Shown: positions 1 to 10,187 of the stretch, in pieces | How positions within the stretch are numbered: the first letter of the stretch is position 1 | How the letters are laid out: each line of letters starts with the position of its first letter | NCBI GenBank assembly: GCA_032716605.1 | Contig: CM064485.1 | Location: 36,046,658-36,110,657 of the forward strand | Length of the DNA stretch: 64,000 bases | Direction: 5' to 3' | Source of the DNA: Paralithodes platypus | Taxonomy: Eukaryota > Arthropoda > Malacostraca > Decapoda > Lithodidae | Position numbers and translations under genes: made by a program | Notes under the pieces: generated by a model | The model's database searches: none | Seen by the model: only the letters and a program-made list of their open reading frames with translations | What the model was told of the DNA's origin: nothing

Positions 1-1438
1 TGGGTTTGGATGCATACAGCCAGTTTGCTCGAGGCCCTTTTGAGTTACAAAGAGGTTAGGGATCAACATTTTTGTCAAGTTCGTTGGCGCTATCTATAGC
101 TTTGTGCAGTTCATCGTAGTCGATGGCGATTTTTCTCCATGTGTATGATGGTGAGATTAATAAAGCTGATGCAAGAACCAGCGCATATGGCTATTGAAGA
201 TATACAGTATGTCCACAACAATACGCACACATACGCCACTCAGGCAAAAAACATTCACGTCACTAAGTGAAATCCATCAGAGAAAACAGTGCTCTAAACT
301 ACCGACCAGATGTATATAATGATCACAATAATCTACTTTAGCCACCCTAGTCTTCAGCCTGCAAGACTTTGCATTAATGGAGTATGCGTGCAGGAAAGCT
401 TATTGTTAAGTATCATAATCTTCAAAGTTCCTTAGCAAAAAGTTGACACATGTTTTAAAAGCTTTATCTAACAAAGACGATATGATATATGATAATCCTC
501 TCGTTTTCAACCATGAATCTCAGCCAGTCATTCGAACCTCCGTAGCTGGGAGTCAATTTCAACTTCCCCACAAAAAGTAGGCAATGTAAGCCATCTTATC
601 GAACCTCCATAGCTGGGAATCAATTTCAACTTCCCCACACAAAGTAGGCAATGTAGCCTAGGCCATCTTAAAACTTCAGAAATGACTTCACTTTAATGCT
701 AACATCTTTGCCATATCTAACTCATGCTTCTCGCTGCATCTTCTCTCGGCTATGACAATTATATCGCTTTCCATTGATTATAATCTCGTCTACCTTTTTC
801 TACCATTCTTTCATCCATTGATTTATAATATTAATCGGCTAAGTTAAATACATGTCATAATGATAATCTGGTTTTAAAGATAACCAAAGCCAGTTGAAAG
901 TACAGAATGTATATAGTAGAAGTTAAGCATACACATACTGTACCTTAAATATAGCATACTCACCTCTTCACCTCCTTACCACAAACTACAATAAATACAG
1001 TAAGCATAGTGGTTAGCGTGTCTGGCCAGCGTTTGTGAATGTAGAGGGTCGCTCCAGACCTGTTACAATCTGTGAAGATAACTTAACTATGAGTTAACCA
1101 TTTACTATATGTCTAATGAGCCATGCTCATATCCCTGGAAGGGAATGTGAATCTTAGAATTATCAGTCGTCATGTTTACATTTTTCGTTAATCGTTTTAA
1201 GAGAGCAAACCTTATAACTTCTACCGTCCCAAGACAACTATCTGACTAGTCTCTGAGCTTAGAGCACTGTGTGCCACAAGTAAGATACCGACCAGGTGCT
1301 AGTTGTCCTTGGCCGCATAATCTTATCCGAATGAGCGTATATTCTTTTAAAAATTGGGAGACTAAGATTAGAACAGATTCATGGGTTGTGTGTGTAAGGC
1401 TTATTTAACATAGATGTAAAAATGGTAGCTACATTACA
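1..1438. other. AT-rich spacer, no gene seen
   Basis: No reading frame of convincing length or composition and no recognised repeat family. The only structure I see is a short tandem duplication at 534-667. Confidence 0.6.
534..667. repeat. Tandem duplication, about 67-bp unit, two copies
   Basis: The segment starting GAACCTCCGTAGCTGGGAGT at 534 recurs at 601 as GAACCTCCATAGCTGGGAAT and continues alike through the AAAGTAGGCAATGTA stretch. Two copies only, with a few substitutions. Confidence 0.8.
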
Positions 1439-1660
1439 TATGTACACTCGCTCCAAGAAGTATCTGCACCCCTATGCTGATCATCTGGTGTGTACAGCTC
1501 GGTAGGGTTGGCACCTCTGCCTGCAACTATATCCATGTGACAGAGACGATCGTCTCTGTCGCATGGATATAGTTGCAGGCAGAGGTGCCAACCCTATCAA
1601 GCTGTACACACCAGATGATCAGCGTAGAGGTGCAGATACTTCTTGGAGCGAGTGTACATA
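1439..1660. mobile_element. 222-bp palindromic (fold-back) MITE, Tc1/mariner-like ends
   Basis: Two arms of 111 bp (1439-1549 and 1550-1660) are inverted copies of each other with about five mismatches by eye and no spacer. The centre is CAGAGACGATCGTCTCTG. Each arm carries a TA dinucleotide followed by CACTCGCTCCAAGAAGTATC at 1443-1464 and its complement on the right. The AAGTAT core recalls Tc1/mariner termini and TA is the target duplication of that superfamily. The palindrome continues four bases beyond each TA, so the exact ends are uncertain. No coding capacity. The family assignment is inference; the palindrome is directly visible. Confidence 0.75.
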
Positions 1661-1794
1661 ATGGTAGGAGTGCATTTATAGTGAAAAGCAAGCTTACATA
1701 GGTAATTTAACTGATAAACTGCGAAGCTATTGAAGTTCAAACCCTCCCGCCAAATGAAGGTATTTGGTTCTATTCTGACAAAAATCGTCATAGT

Positions 1795-2260
1795 ACCATA
1801 TATATAATTATTACTTATCCATGTGCACCTATTTTGTATTTATTATGAACAAATGAACATTTAAGAGCAATAAAAGAAGTGGGAATAGCATTTAGGGGGT
1901 GAAAAAGACGTATTATTTCCGCAAGGTCGTATCATGAGGCGAGAGCTGGGGGGGCGTATATCCTCCCTCTCCCAGCTCTATAGCGACACAGGCTTTACAC
2001 TAGAAGTCTCTGTGTTGCAAGGATCTCTAGCTGCCTCACCCGTGTTAAAGAGACCGGGTAAGGGAAATTCGCGCCGAAAAATGGGGGAATAAGAGGAAAA
2101 ATAGCTGATAATTGATGGGGGGGAGAAAGGGGGGGAATAAGGGGGGTTGGGACACGTATGTAGGAGTGGTAGCAAGTAATGGAGGGGGATTATCTCACCT
2201 AATCACAAATTGCTTTGTTTTGAGTGCCACTGGGGTGTTTATAGGCGGATGTTGTAAGAC
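1795..2260 (+). repeat. Diverged relative of the 641-bp TTAA MITE
   Basis: Several blocks match the 641-bp MITE at 5785-6425 in the same order: AAGTGGGAATAGCATTT then GGTGAAAAA, a GGCGAGAG block, AATAAGAGGAAAAATAG with TGATAATTGA and a long G/A-rich stretch, then ATTATCTCACCTA and TTTGTTTTG. Terminal repeats are not recognisable, so this is an old or partial copy. No coding capacity. Confidence 0.55.
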
Positions 2261-2479
2261 GAGAATAAAGAATCAAAGACACTTAAGATATAAACAGATA
2301 TTTTATAACTTCTAATATCAGGGAATCTTTCAATTACTTTCAGATAGCGTGTGATATTATTCGGAGACTTTTTTAATGAAAAGTAGGTACTCTGAATGAC
2401 AGAGACAATGTAGCTCAACATACTAGGTGGAATTATTGAATGCGTTTCCCAGGTGTATCAAGGAGATCAACGTCTCGTT

Positions 2480-2640
2480 TTGTTTTCTTCACAGGTGTTT
2501 CTGAATGAGGTTGATGTTGCACAAGGGTTGTTAAATGCAGTAGCTGGAAAGTAAGGGTTGCTGAACTTTCCATGTGCCTCACAGGGGTTTCTGAATGAGG
2601 GCTTTCCTTACCAAGGGTTGCTGAACTCAGAGAGGCAAGG
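2480..2640. repeat. Short imperfect repeats
   Basis: The blocks ACAGGTGTTTCTGAATGAGG near 2492 and ACAGGGGTTTCTGAATGAGG near 2581 are each followed by an AAGGGTTG block. The two copies are about 90 bp apart. No gene seen. Confidence 0.55.
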
Positions 2641-2694
2641 GCAGGTGAGACCAAACCCAGTGACCTGCCAAACAGCTGCTGCTCTTTGTCCTTG

Positions 2695-2990
2695 TTAACC
2701 CATTAAGCGCACGCAGGGTGTAGTGAACACCACAGTTCTAGGCGGCAATATTAGGCTCCATTCTTGCCTATAATCGCTATTTTACGATAAATATCGTTAT
2801 TACTTATTCATATGCGCCTATTTTACCTTTAATATGAAGATAGTAACCTGTAACAACAATGAAACAAGTGGGAATATCATTTTTCTGGTCAAAATCGCGA
2901 ATTGTAAGCGAGCGGTTCATTCATCAAGTGTGAGAGAGCTGGCAGCACACCCTCCTCTCTCGAGGGTTGAAGCGGTACTGAGCTTAGTCT
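2695..2990. other. TTAA-started MITE-like fragment
   Basis: TTAACCCATTAAGCGC at 2695 looks like the terminus of a TTAA-targeting element. Inside, TATTCATATGCGCCTATTTT and CAAGTGGGAATATCATTT resemble the 641-bp family. I found no matching right end; the CR1 leader begins at about 2992, so the fragment may have been cut by that insertion. Confidence 0.4.
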
Positions 2991-2991
2991 A

Positions 2992-3503
2992 GGCTACCAC
3001 CGCTGGTGGCCTATTTCTGCGTACCGGTATTTCATAATTTTTGTTTTCGGTTATTTTTGTTTTCGGTTAGTCTAGGCTATCATCCCTGGTGGCCTATTTC
3101 TACATACTTCAATTTTTAAATTTTCAGTTAGGCTATCACCACTGGTGGCCTATTTCTGCGTACCGGTATTTCATAATTTTTGTTTTCATAATTTTTTTTT
3201 TCGGTTAGGATAGGCTATAACCCCTGGTGGCCTATTTCTGTTTAAATAAACATAAAATTGTTTTCGGTTCGGCTATCACTGCGTATTCAAATTTAATTTT
3301 GTTTTGTTTTAATTTTCGGTTAGGCTATCACCGCTGATAACCTATTTGTGTGTATTTCAATTTTTTTTTTTTTCGGTTAGGCCTATTTAAGTAAGTGAAG
3401 TGTTTTTAAAGTGAGTTTAGTGTTTTTAAAGTGAGTTTAGTGTTTTTAAGTGAGTTAAGTGTTTTTAAGTGAGTGAAGTGATCTGAAGAAAGTGATCGTC
3501 ACC
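2992..3503 (+). promoter_or_regulatory. Repeated 5' leader (promoter-like monomers) of the CR1-like LINE
   Basis: Six imperfect units begin with GGCTA(T/C)CA at about 2992, 3075, 3131, 3213, 3271 and 3323. Most continue CTGGTGGCCTATTTCTG and end in a T-rich TTTTCGGTTA block. Units are 50-85 bp. From about 3391 to 3482 follows a second array of roughly 20-bp units built from AAGTGAGTTTAGTGTTTTT. Arrays upstream of ORF1 are typical places for LINE internal promoters; promoter function here is inferred, not seen. Confidence 0.6.
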
Positions 3504-4619
3504 ATGCCTCGTGCCTGTACGAACTGCGCCGGTAGGTTTGGTGCTTCCATGTTTGCTCCTGCCGATCCACAAGTCTGCCGACTCTGCCAGCAACGAGAGG
3601 ATTTGACAGCAAAATTGGATGAAGCCCACAACAAGATCAACGCCCTCACCAGGAAGCTGGAATCACTCCAAGAGTTTGTAACACTCAACGTTGGAGTATC
3701 ACTAACTCCAATTGTTTCAACTCCAGCATCCACCACCGCCCCAACGTCATCTGCCAACAATCCAACACCTGCAGTAGACACTGCAGCAGATGCTTCTGAC
3801 GAACCTGAGCCGACATCAAACCAGGACAGCCGCCCTGTTCACCTTAGTCTCTCCCCCACTCCTCGTGCAAGAAGCCTGCTAGCACGAACAGTACCAACCC
3901 CTCGCCCCCATTCTAACCACTCCTCTCCCCGACATGTACGTAGAGTCCCGCCACCACAGGTTTCCGGATTTACACCAGTGAGGAACGGTGCACGGCCAAC
4001 GCAGAAAAGGTCTCATCTACCAGTCACAATGTCAAACAGATTTGAGATATTGGTAGAGATGGAAGACGAACCAGAAGAGACCAGGCTCGTTGGGGATTCC
4101 ATCCTACGAGGACAGGTCGAAGAGTTCTGCGACAGAGTCCCAAATCAACGAAAAAGATTTTGCATCCCAGGAGCTGGACTGGACGACATTGTGGAAGCCT
4201 TCGAAGATACCACAAAGGATGTAAATGAAAATACCCTTTTTGTCATCCATGCTGGTTCAAATGACGTCATGCGCACCAGATCCGAAGAGTTGATGGAGAA
4301 ATATCGCAAGATGATCCAGCACTACAAAAACAAGTCAAGGAATATCATCATCTCAGGCATTCTCCCCAAGATCGACGCACCTGATAAATTCTACGACAAG
4401 GCCTTCAGCACAAATAGCCGACTAAAATATTTGTGTCTGAGGGAAGAAGTTGAATTCATCAACCTCTGGGACAACTTCTACAACCAGCCTACTCTGTTCC
4501 GCAAGGATGGCACTCATCTAAACCCTGTGGGGTCAGCACGCATGGGTCGTCTCCTACACGAAGCAGTCCGCAGCCATGGATCAAAAAACGCCATCCGAGA
4601 AGAAGCAGCAGTGACATAA
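3504..4619 (+). CDS. CR1-like LINE ORF1 protein with SGNH-esterase domain
   Basis: A 371-residue protein. I chose ATG 3504 (context CACCATGC) over an in-frame GTG 12 bp upstream. The N-terminus has two CX2C pairs (C5/C8 and C25/C28), a likely zinc-binding finger, followed by a charged, helix-prone stretch (about 30-60) that may form a coiled coil. Residues 65-170 are rich in Ser, Pro and Thr and probably disordered. Residues 194-355 match the SGNH/GDSL hydrolase fold: GDS with Ser199, a glycine block at 223-225, GSND with Asn253, and DGTHL with Asp335 and His338, the expected catalytic Asp and His. Esterase-type ORF1 proteins are known in CR1/L2 LINEs and are thought to bind RNA or lipid during retrotransposition; the natural substrate is unknown. 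The frame is intact and ORF2 follows after 83 bp. Confidence 0.85.
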   Translation: MPRACTNCAGRFGASMFAPADPQVCRLCQQREDLTAKLDEAHNKINALTRKLESLQEFVTLNVGVSLTPIVSTPASTTAPTSSANNPTPAVDTAADASDEPEPTSNQDSRPVHLSLSPTPRARSLLARTVPTPRPHSNHSSPRHVRRVPPPQVSGFTPVRNGARPTQKRSHLPVTMSNRFEILVEMEDEPEETRLVGDSILRGQVEEFCDRVPNQRKRFCIPGAGLDDIVEAFEDTTKDVNENTLFVIHAGSNDVMRTRSEELMEKYRKMIQHYKNKSRNIIISGILPKIDAPDKFYDKAFSTNSRLKYLCLREEVEFINLWDNFYNQPTLFRKDGTHLNPVGSARMGRLLHEAVRSHGSKNAIREEAAVT

Positions 4620-4702
4620 ATCATCCAACGCCAAGAAAAAAACAGAGGCAACCGAGGACCACCAGCGATAAGGACCGAAGACAGCGAGGACCGAGGACAG
4701 CC

Positions 4703-7700
4703 ATGAACATAAATGTAGATCCGACAAGAACCAAAAATATTATTAAAGAGCGTTCCGTGCGTTCTAAAATAACAAATTTAAAGGTTTTCTATGCAAACGC
4801 TCGTAGCATACACAATAAATTTTCAGATTTAGAGGAGCTAGTATTTACAGAAAATTATGATGTGATTGGCATTACAGAATCTTGGCTCAATACAGAAGAT
4901 AGAGACTTTTTAGCAGAGTATTCACTTCCCGGTAATGTAATGTTTGAGAAAAGCCGAATAAATCGAAATGGAGGTGGCGTTTTACTTTATATCAAAGAAA
5001 GTCTTAACCCTACCCTCTTGTCAAAACCTCAAATTGTGAACGTCGACGCATCTTTTGTGCTAATAAAGAATAATAAAGGTACAAAAATAATACTTGCATT
5101 AATATACAGACCTCCAGCTCAATCAGTGCAAACTGACCGAGAAATTTATGAACAAATTGCAGATGTAAGTAACTCACAAGATACCGTAATTTTTGGCGAC
5201 TTTAATTTACCTGTGACCAAGTGGGGCGATACTCTTACTTCACACTCCGGAAATGACTTGTATACGAACTTGCAAGAGAGTTCGCTTTATCAATTTGTTC
5301 GAACGCCGACCCGTGGTAATAACGTTCTTGACATTGTACTTGCAACAAAAGAAGAATTAATAGAGAATTTGAATGTTGGTGATGAATTCAGTAACAGCGA
5401 CCATCGTACGATAACTTTCACTTTAAAGTTTACTAGAAACGAACAAAATAGTAGCATCGAAAAAGTCCCTAATTTCAAGAAAGCAAACTTCCATAAACTT
5501 AGAGCTATGTTTAAAGAAACTGACTGGAGCTTTTTAATTAACAATAATGACATAAATACATCTTGGAAGTTATTCGAAACCACTTACCTAAAGGCAGTGG
5601 AAGACTGCATACCATCGAAAATACGGCGTCCAGGCCATAATAATAAGCCCAAATGGTGGAATAAAGATATTTCAAACTGCCTGCTTGCTAAAAAGTTTGC
5701 TAATGATAGATTAAATTCCTCACAAAATGACGAAGAACGGGTGAAATTTGTAGAGCTACGACGCAAAGCCAAAAAGTTAATTAACCTGACAAGCGCGATA
5801 TAGACCTAGGTGCTAGGGTAGTTATTTGTGCATTTCTAGCCCTGGATTCTGACAGAATTCGTTATATTTACAATATAAACCATTATTTGTTTTCGGTATG
5901 CTTTTATTTTACATATATGATGTATATATGAACCTTCAAGAGTGCTAAAATAAGTGGGAAAAGCATTTGGGTGGTGAAAAACGAAGATATTGGCCACCCG
6001 GTCATAATCTCAGGCGAGAGAGAGACACAGGCAGCCCTCCCCTCTCGCTGTCTGGGAGTCAACTGAGACGAGCGGGGCGGTGTGTGCCGGTGTCTGGGTG
6101 TTGCATAACGATCTTTTATGCAACCCACTTTTGCTACATTATCGCGGGAGAGAAAAATAACCGATAAATGATGATAATAAGAGGAAAAATAGGTGATAAT
6201 TGAGGAGGGGAGGGAGGGGGGAATAAGGTGGGGAAGGAGGGGAGGGGGGTGGGTGAGATTTACATGGATGAGTACTGGAGGGGAATTATCTCACCTAGAG
6301 ACAAATTCCTTTGTTTTGATAGGCCCTTTTTTTTTTATGGAAGGCTTTTTTTATGGTCCTGCTTCCGTGAGGCCTATCGCGTTCCCTATAGGAAGCCTTC
6401 CGTGAGGCCTATCGCGCTTGCCGGGTTAAGCAAAGTAAAAAGATCTTAGAGTTACATATTGCGAATCAAAGTAAAACAAACCCGAAAGAATTCTATAGTT
6501 ATATCAGAAAGAAAAAAGTAGTTACTTCAACTGTTGGACCGTTAGTCGATGAAAATGGAGAATACACCAAAGACGAAGTACAAATGAGTAATGCCCTCAA
6601 TACCTTCTTTGCATCAGTTTTTACAACAGAAGACCTCAGTGATATCCCTACACCATCGCCGATTCAGATTGATAATTCAGATGTTCTAAGCAATATCACC
6701 GTTACAGAGAGAGAAGTATTGAATTGTTTAGATAAACTCAAGGTAAATAAAACGCCTGGACCTGATACAATCTCGCCTAGAGTTCTGAAGGAAGCTAAGG
6801 ATGAGCTCTCCAAACCACTGACATTACTTTTCAATAAATCCTTGCAGTCTGGAACTATGCCTGATCAGTGGAAGCTAGCCAATGTAACACCGATATTAAA
6901 AAAAGGCAGCAAATCCCTACCCAGTAACTATCGTCCAATTAGCTTAACCTCAGTTGTATGTAAAATGCTAGAAACGGTCATACGAGACAGACTCGTAAAT
7001 CACTTAGAGGAAAATAACATACTTAAAGATACTCAACACGGCTTTCGTAAAAAACGTTCCTGTTTAACAAACCTCTTAGACTTCTTCCACGATATCCTCA
7101 ACCTCTACGATGAGAGTAAAGCTGTAGATATTATATACCTTGATTTTCAAAAGGCCTTTGACAAAGTTCCCCACAAACGTTTACTGCTAAAACTAAAAGC
7201 GCATGGAATACAAGACGGTGTGTTGAAATGGATAGAAAATTGGCTCAGCGACAGAAAGCAAAGAGTAGTCATAAACGGTAAGGCATCTAAATGGACCAAT
7301 GTAAGTAGCGGGGTACCCCAGGGATCGGTACTAGGACCAATTCTCTTTCTAATTTACATCAACGACATAGATGAGGGCCTCACCTGTACAATCTCAAAAT
7401 TTGCTGACGATACAAAAATTGCAAATAGCGTACTCTCAAAAGAACAAGTTGACGATATGCAACACAATCTAGATAAATTGTCATGTTGGGCCCAAATTTG
7501 GCAAATGAGTTTCAATGCGGATAAATGTAAAGTACTACATATCGGATACCTAAATGAGAAAGCAAACTATTCGATGAATGGCACTCAGCTTAAGAATGTA
7601 AACAGAGAAACCGATCTGGGAGTAACAATATCGAGTAACCTAAAACCGAGTCAACAATGTTCAGACGTTGTTAAGAAGGCAAACAAAATAATTGGCTTTA

Positions 7701-8224
7701 TAGGCAGGTCATTTGAGCATAAATCCAAAGAAGTTATCCTAACTCTTTACAATTCCTTAGTCCGCCCTCTTCTGGAATACTGCGTTCAATCCTGGTGCCC
7801 TTATTACCAAAAAGATATAAAAAAGCTAGAACGAGTTCAACATAGAGTTACCAAAATGATACCTAGCCTAAAGAACAAACCATACGAAGAGCGTCTTAGA
7901 GAATTAAATCTATTTCCTTTAACCCAGCGCAGATTAAGAGGTGACTTAATTCAAGTGTTCAAAATCATCAAAGGCATCGACAATATGAACTGTAGTAAGT
8001 ACTTCACTATCGACCAATCTAATTACACGCGGGGAAACGGTTGCAAAATTATTGGTAAATCTTTTAACTCACACGAATCTAAGAATTTCTTCTTCAATCG
8101 AGTTGTCAACTTGTGGAATGGGCTTCCCCGAAACGTTATAGACTGCAGCACCGTTGATTCATTTAAACTCCGCCTAGACAAATATCTCGCTTCAAACCCG
8201 CGACTAACTGCGTTTGTAAATTAA
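4703..8224 (+). pseudogene. CR1-like LINE ORF2 (endonuclease and reverse transcriptase) split by a MITE
   Basis: The first part (4703-5803, 366 residues) is an APE-type endonuclease: YANARS with Asn32, TESW with Glu59, YRPP, a GDFN motif near residue 166 and SDHR near residue 235. It ends at a TAG inside the MITE. The second part is open from 6430; its longest ATG-started frame is 6584-8224. It holds the reverse transcriptase: the YRPISL block, DFQKAFDKVPH, GVPQGSVLGP and the catalytic FADD, then a CR1-type C-terminus. The MITE lies between two TTAA copies (5781-5784 and 6426-6429). With one TTAA plus the MITE left out, codon phase runs on without a stop, 958 residues in all. So this was a functional-length ORF2 when the MITE arrived. 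As it stands it makes an endonuclease without a reverse transcriptase. Confidence 0.85.
5785..6425 (+). mobile_element. 641-bp TTAA-flanked MITE (piggyBac-like), copy A
   Basis: Flanked by TTAA on both sides (5781-5784, 6426-6429). The ends are inverted: CCTGACAAGCGCGATA on the left, and the complement of CCCGGCAAGCGCGATA on the right. TTAA duplication and C-rich ends are characteristic of piggyBac-superfamily elements. Near the right end the block GCGATAGGCCTCACGGAAG occurs twice about 40 bp apart. Short frames inside show no transposase similarity, so it is non-autonomous. A second copy of exactly the same length lies inverted at 34292-34932. It sits in the ORF2 of the CR1-like LINE and ends its first frame. 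Confidence 0.88.
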
Positions 8225-8539
8225 TAACTTTAGTTTATCCCCCCCTCAGTTACTAACCCATCTGTCCCCTACTAACTTCCTAATCCTGCCACGGACATTA
8301 GTTCCAGGGCAGTAATTCCCTTTCCAATGTTCCCTTACCCACTCTAAACCACTGTTTGGACACTTGATCCTCAGTGTTTTGGAGGACAAGCAACCTAGAA
8401 GGGTCACTAGATCTGTTGTTGCTTGATTTCCTTTGTACTCCTTTGTACTCCCACACACCCTCCCGCACTTTACCTTACGTAACAGACACATGAACACACA
8501 TTAGGATCGGTTTGGAAATGTTTACACAAAAATATACCA
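8225..8539. other. Putative LINE 3' UTR or flank
   Basis: About 300 bp after the ORF2 stop, with no gene and no clear tail repeat. CTCCTTTGTACTCC is doubled near 8435. The boundary with the following MITE stack is not resolved. Confidence 0.4.
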
Positions 8540-8663
8540 ATGAATAAGGGAATAACAGGGAAAATAGGTGATAATTGAAGGGGGGGGGGGAAGGGGGGGA
8601 GGAAGGGATGTGGAGGAGTGATATGAGGTATGGAGGAAAAAAAAAAAAAAAAAATTGTTTTAA

Positions 8664-9558
8664 CCCACTGAACATTAGTGACGCAAACAGTGCGTCGGCA
8701 ATGTATTTTACTCTCAACCCCAGGAAGCATATGTTGCGTCGGGGTTTAATTATTCCGGTCCTATGGCACCTAGAGGGCTCAAATTTGTATGGAAACTGTG
8801 TAAGTATCCCACGCAACAATGCCGATGGTTGAAAACTCTCAAAGTCAAACCGCGTGCGCGTGAGTGCGCAAAAACCTGTTTTTGCCTACCCATTTCCCCA
8901 TGTTAATTCCAACTTTCGGGCGCACCGTAGGACCCCTTAACCCTTATTTAGCGGCGAGCAACATAAGTCGAGTTAAATAAAGCTGGACTATGTGGCGGCG
9001 CTCGACATAGGTCGAGTGGCAATTTCAGCACGTAATGTGGCTGAGAGAGAGAGACAAGTGGTGGCAGGAGACTAGCGAGCGTATGACTGCTCCAGACCAC
9101 CGCGGCGAACCTACTGACACAAATCTCAGCTCCCTCCTCCCTCTCTCACTCGCTACATACTCAATTATGTACTGAAAGTACCAAATTACCTGCTTTTTGC
9201 ACTCGCGTTGCACGGTTATTGCAAGAAAACTATCCATCATACAAGGATCGTTATGGTGTCATTCGAAAGCTCTGTTTATGCCCTTTCAGGGATAGGTACT
9301 TGTTTTACGTTCTGGGTCTTATTTAGGCATGAAAATGATCACGTAAACAGCCCTATTTTGGCTAAAAACACCCCGCTGTGCGGTACACATAAATAAACCG
9401 CATAGGCCGCTCGTAAGGTGTTAATGACCTAAGGGATCGTTTTTTTGTTGGTTTTCCTTCATTTCTAACCCATTCCTGGTGTTTTCTGGTGGTTTTTTTT
9501 TGACAACCCTCTGGTCCTGGGTGGTACATTTATTATTAACTAGCTGGGGTTCAGTGGG
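8664..9558. mobile_element. TTAA-flanked MITE with CCCACTGAAC ends (host of a second MITE)
   Basis: TTAA at 8660-8663 and 9559-9562 border perfect 10-bp inverted ends, CCCACTGAAC on the left and GTTCAGTGGG on the right. The total is 895 bp. Without the nested 480-bp element and one TTAA its own length is about 411 bp. It is inserted in a diverged 641-family copy. No transposase frame. Confidence 0.75.
8941..9420 (+). mobile_element. 480-bp TTAA-flanked MITE, copy A
   Basis: TTAA at 8937-8940 and 9421-9424. The ends are imperfectly inverted: CCCTTATTTAGCGGC against the complement CACCTTACGAGCGGCC. Another copy of exactly 480 bp lies at 60299-60778 in the same orientation and is nearly identical in the body (for example GGTGTCATTCGAAAGCTCTG). 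A diverged relative lies at 24978-25456. Short frames inside are not meaningful. Confidence 0.85.
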
Positions 9559-9689
9559 TTAAGTGCTACTGGGGCCTTTTAAAATGTTTTTTTTAGGCCT
9601 TCCCTTTTAAGAGTTTTTTCGCCGTCGCCCAGTAAAAACCTCTTAAGAGTGTTCTCGCCATTCTCGGGTTAATTTTCCTGCTCCTCTTA

Positions 9690-10187
9690 GACCTTTTTTT
9701 TTTTTTTTTTTTTTTTCCTATATTCCAACTACTCCCTCTCGGGCATAGGCTGATAGCCTTTACACCTTCTACCGCTGAACACGGAGAGGCCCGTGAGGTC
9801 TTGCTCCAGTCTAGGGAGTGAAACATGTGAAGCTTCACGGCTTGAAGCAACTCCATCTCTGAAGCTGCTCCGCCTCTGTGCTTCACAGTCTCATCCCCCA
9901 GGCTCGGACCCTCACTCTCAGAACGCCACCTATTGAGCAATTAACTCACTAGGCATTGCCCCCCTGTAGCATATTTTTGAATATGGGAATATTCATACAA
10001 TGCTATTTAATCAGGGAACAATGAGGGTATTTGTTTGGCATTTCGGTGTGCTGTGGTAATGCACTGATACTAGGTACAGCACAAATTCCATCCCAATAAT
10101 ATCTTCCCATTGACATATTGGGATTCGAACCCGGGTCCATTGGATTACCAGTCCAGTGGCAAGACCACTTCGCCACACCTCCCCTAA
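9690..10187 (-). mobile_element. tRNA-headed SINE-like retroposon with poly(A) tail
   Basis: On the minus strand, 10187-10116 has a good A box (TGGCGAAGTGG) and a perfect B box (GGTTCGAATCC), a strong D-arm stem and an anticodon-like loop CTGGTAA. There is no acceptor stem and the T stem is weak, so it is not a functional tRNA. The body runs to a 23-base A tail (T run on plus, 9694-9716). The order of head, body and A tail is that of a SINE. I could not find a target duplication and the body may be composite. Confidence 0.5.

Larger units (their letters stand above)
2992..8230 (+). mobile_element. CR1-like non-LTR retrotransposon, nearly full length, split by a MITE
   Basis: The element has a repeated 5' leader (2992-3503), ORF1 (3504-4619), an 83-bp gap and ORF2 (4703-8224). 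ORF2 carries an APE-type endonuclease followed by a reverse transcriptase. The esterase-type ORF1 plus APE endonuclease fits the CR1/L2 group. The only break I see in the coding parts is the 641-bp MITE at 5785-6425. The 3' end is not clear: no obvious tandem-repeat tail follows the stop at 8224, and the sequence to about 8500 could be 3' UTR or flank. The end given is approximate. Confidence 0.8.
8540..9668 (+). mobile_element. Diverged copy of the 641-bp MITE family, carrying nested insertions
   Basis: The left part has AATAGGTGATAATTGAA then a G-rich run, as in the 641-bp MITE. After the inserted element, the right part resumes with GTGCTACTGGGGCC and a T-rich run, then CGCC blocks and TTCTCGGG next to TTAA (9669-9672). 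This parallels the right end of the 641-bp family. The left terminus is not identified, so the start is approximate. No coding capacity. Confidence 0.5.

Noticed and set aside
9593..9940. 115-codon minus-strand frame ending in a Lys run
   Set aside because: It reads through the poly(A) tail of a SINE-like retroposon (the Lys run is the A tail) and has no domain sign. A repeat-derived frame is the simpler explanation.
10116..10187. tRNA gene on the minus strand with a GGT (Thr-type) anticodon
   Set aside because: No pairing acceptor stem and a mismatched T stem. It is better read as the head of a SINE. The tRNA-like stretches at 38385, 42205, 46126 and 58170 fail for the same reason.
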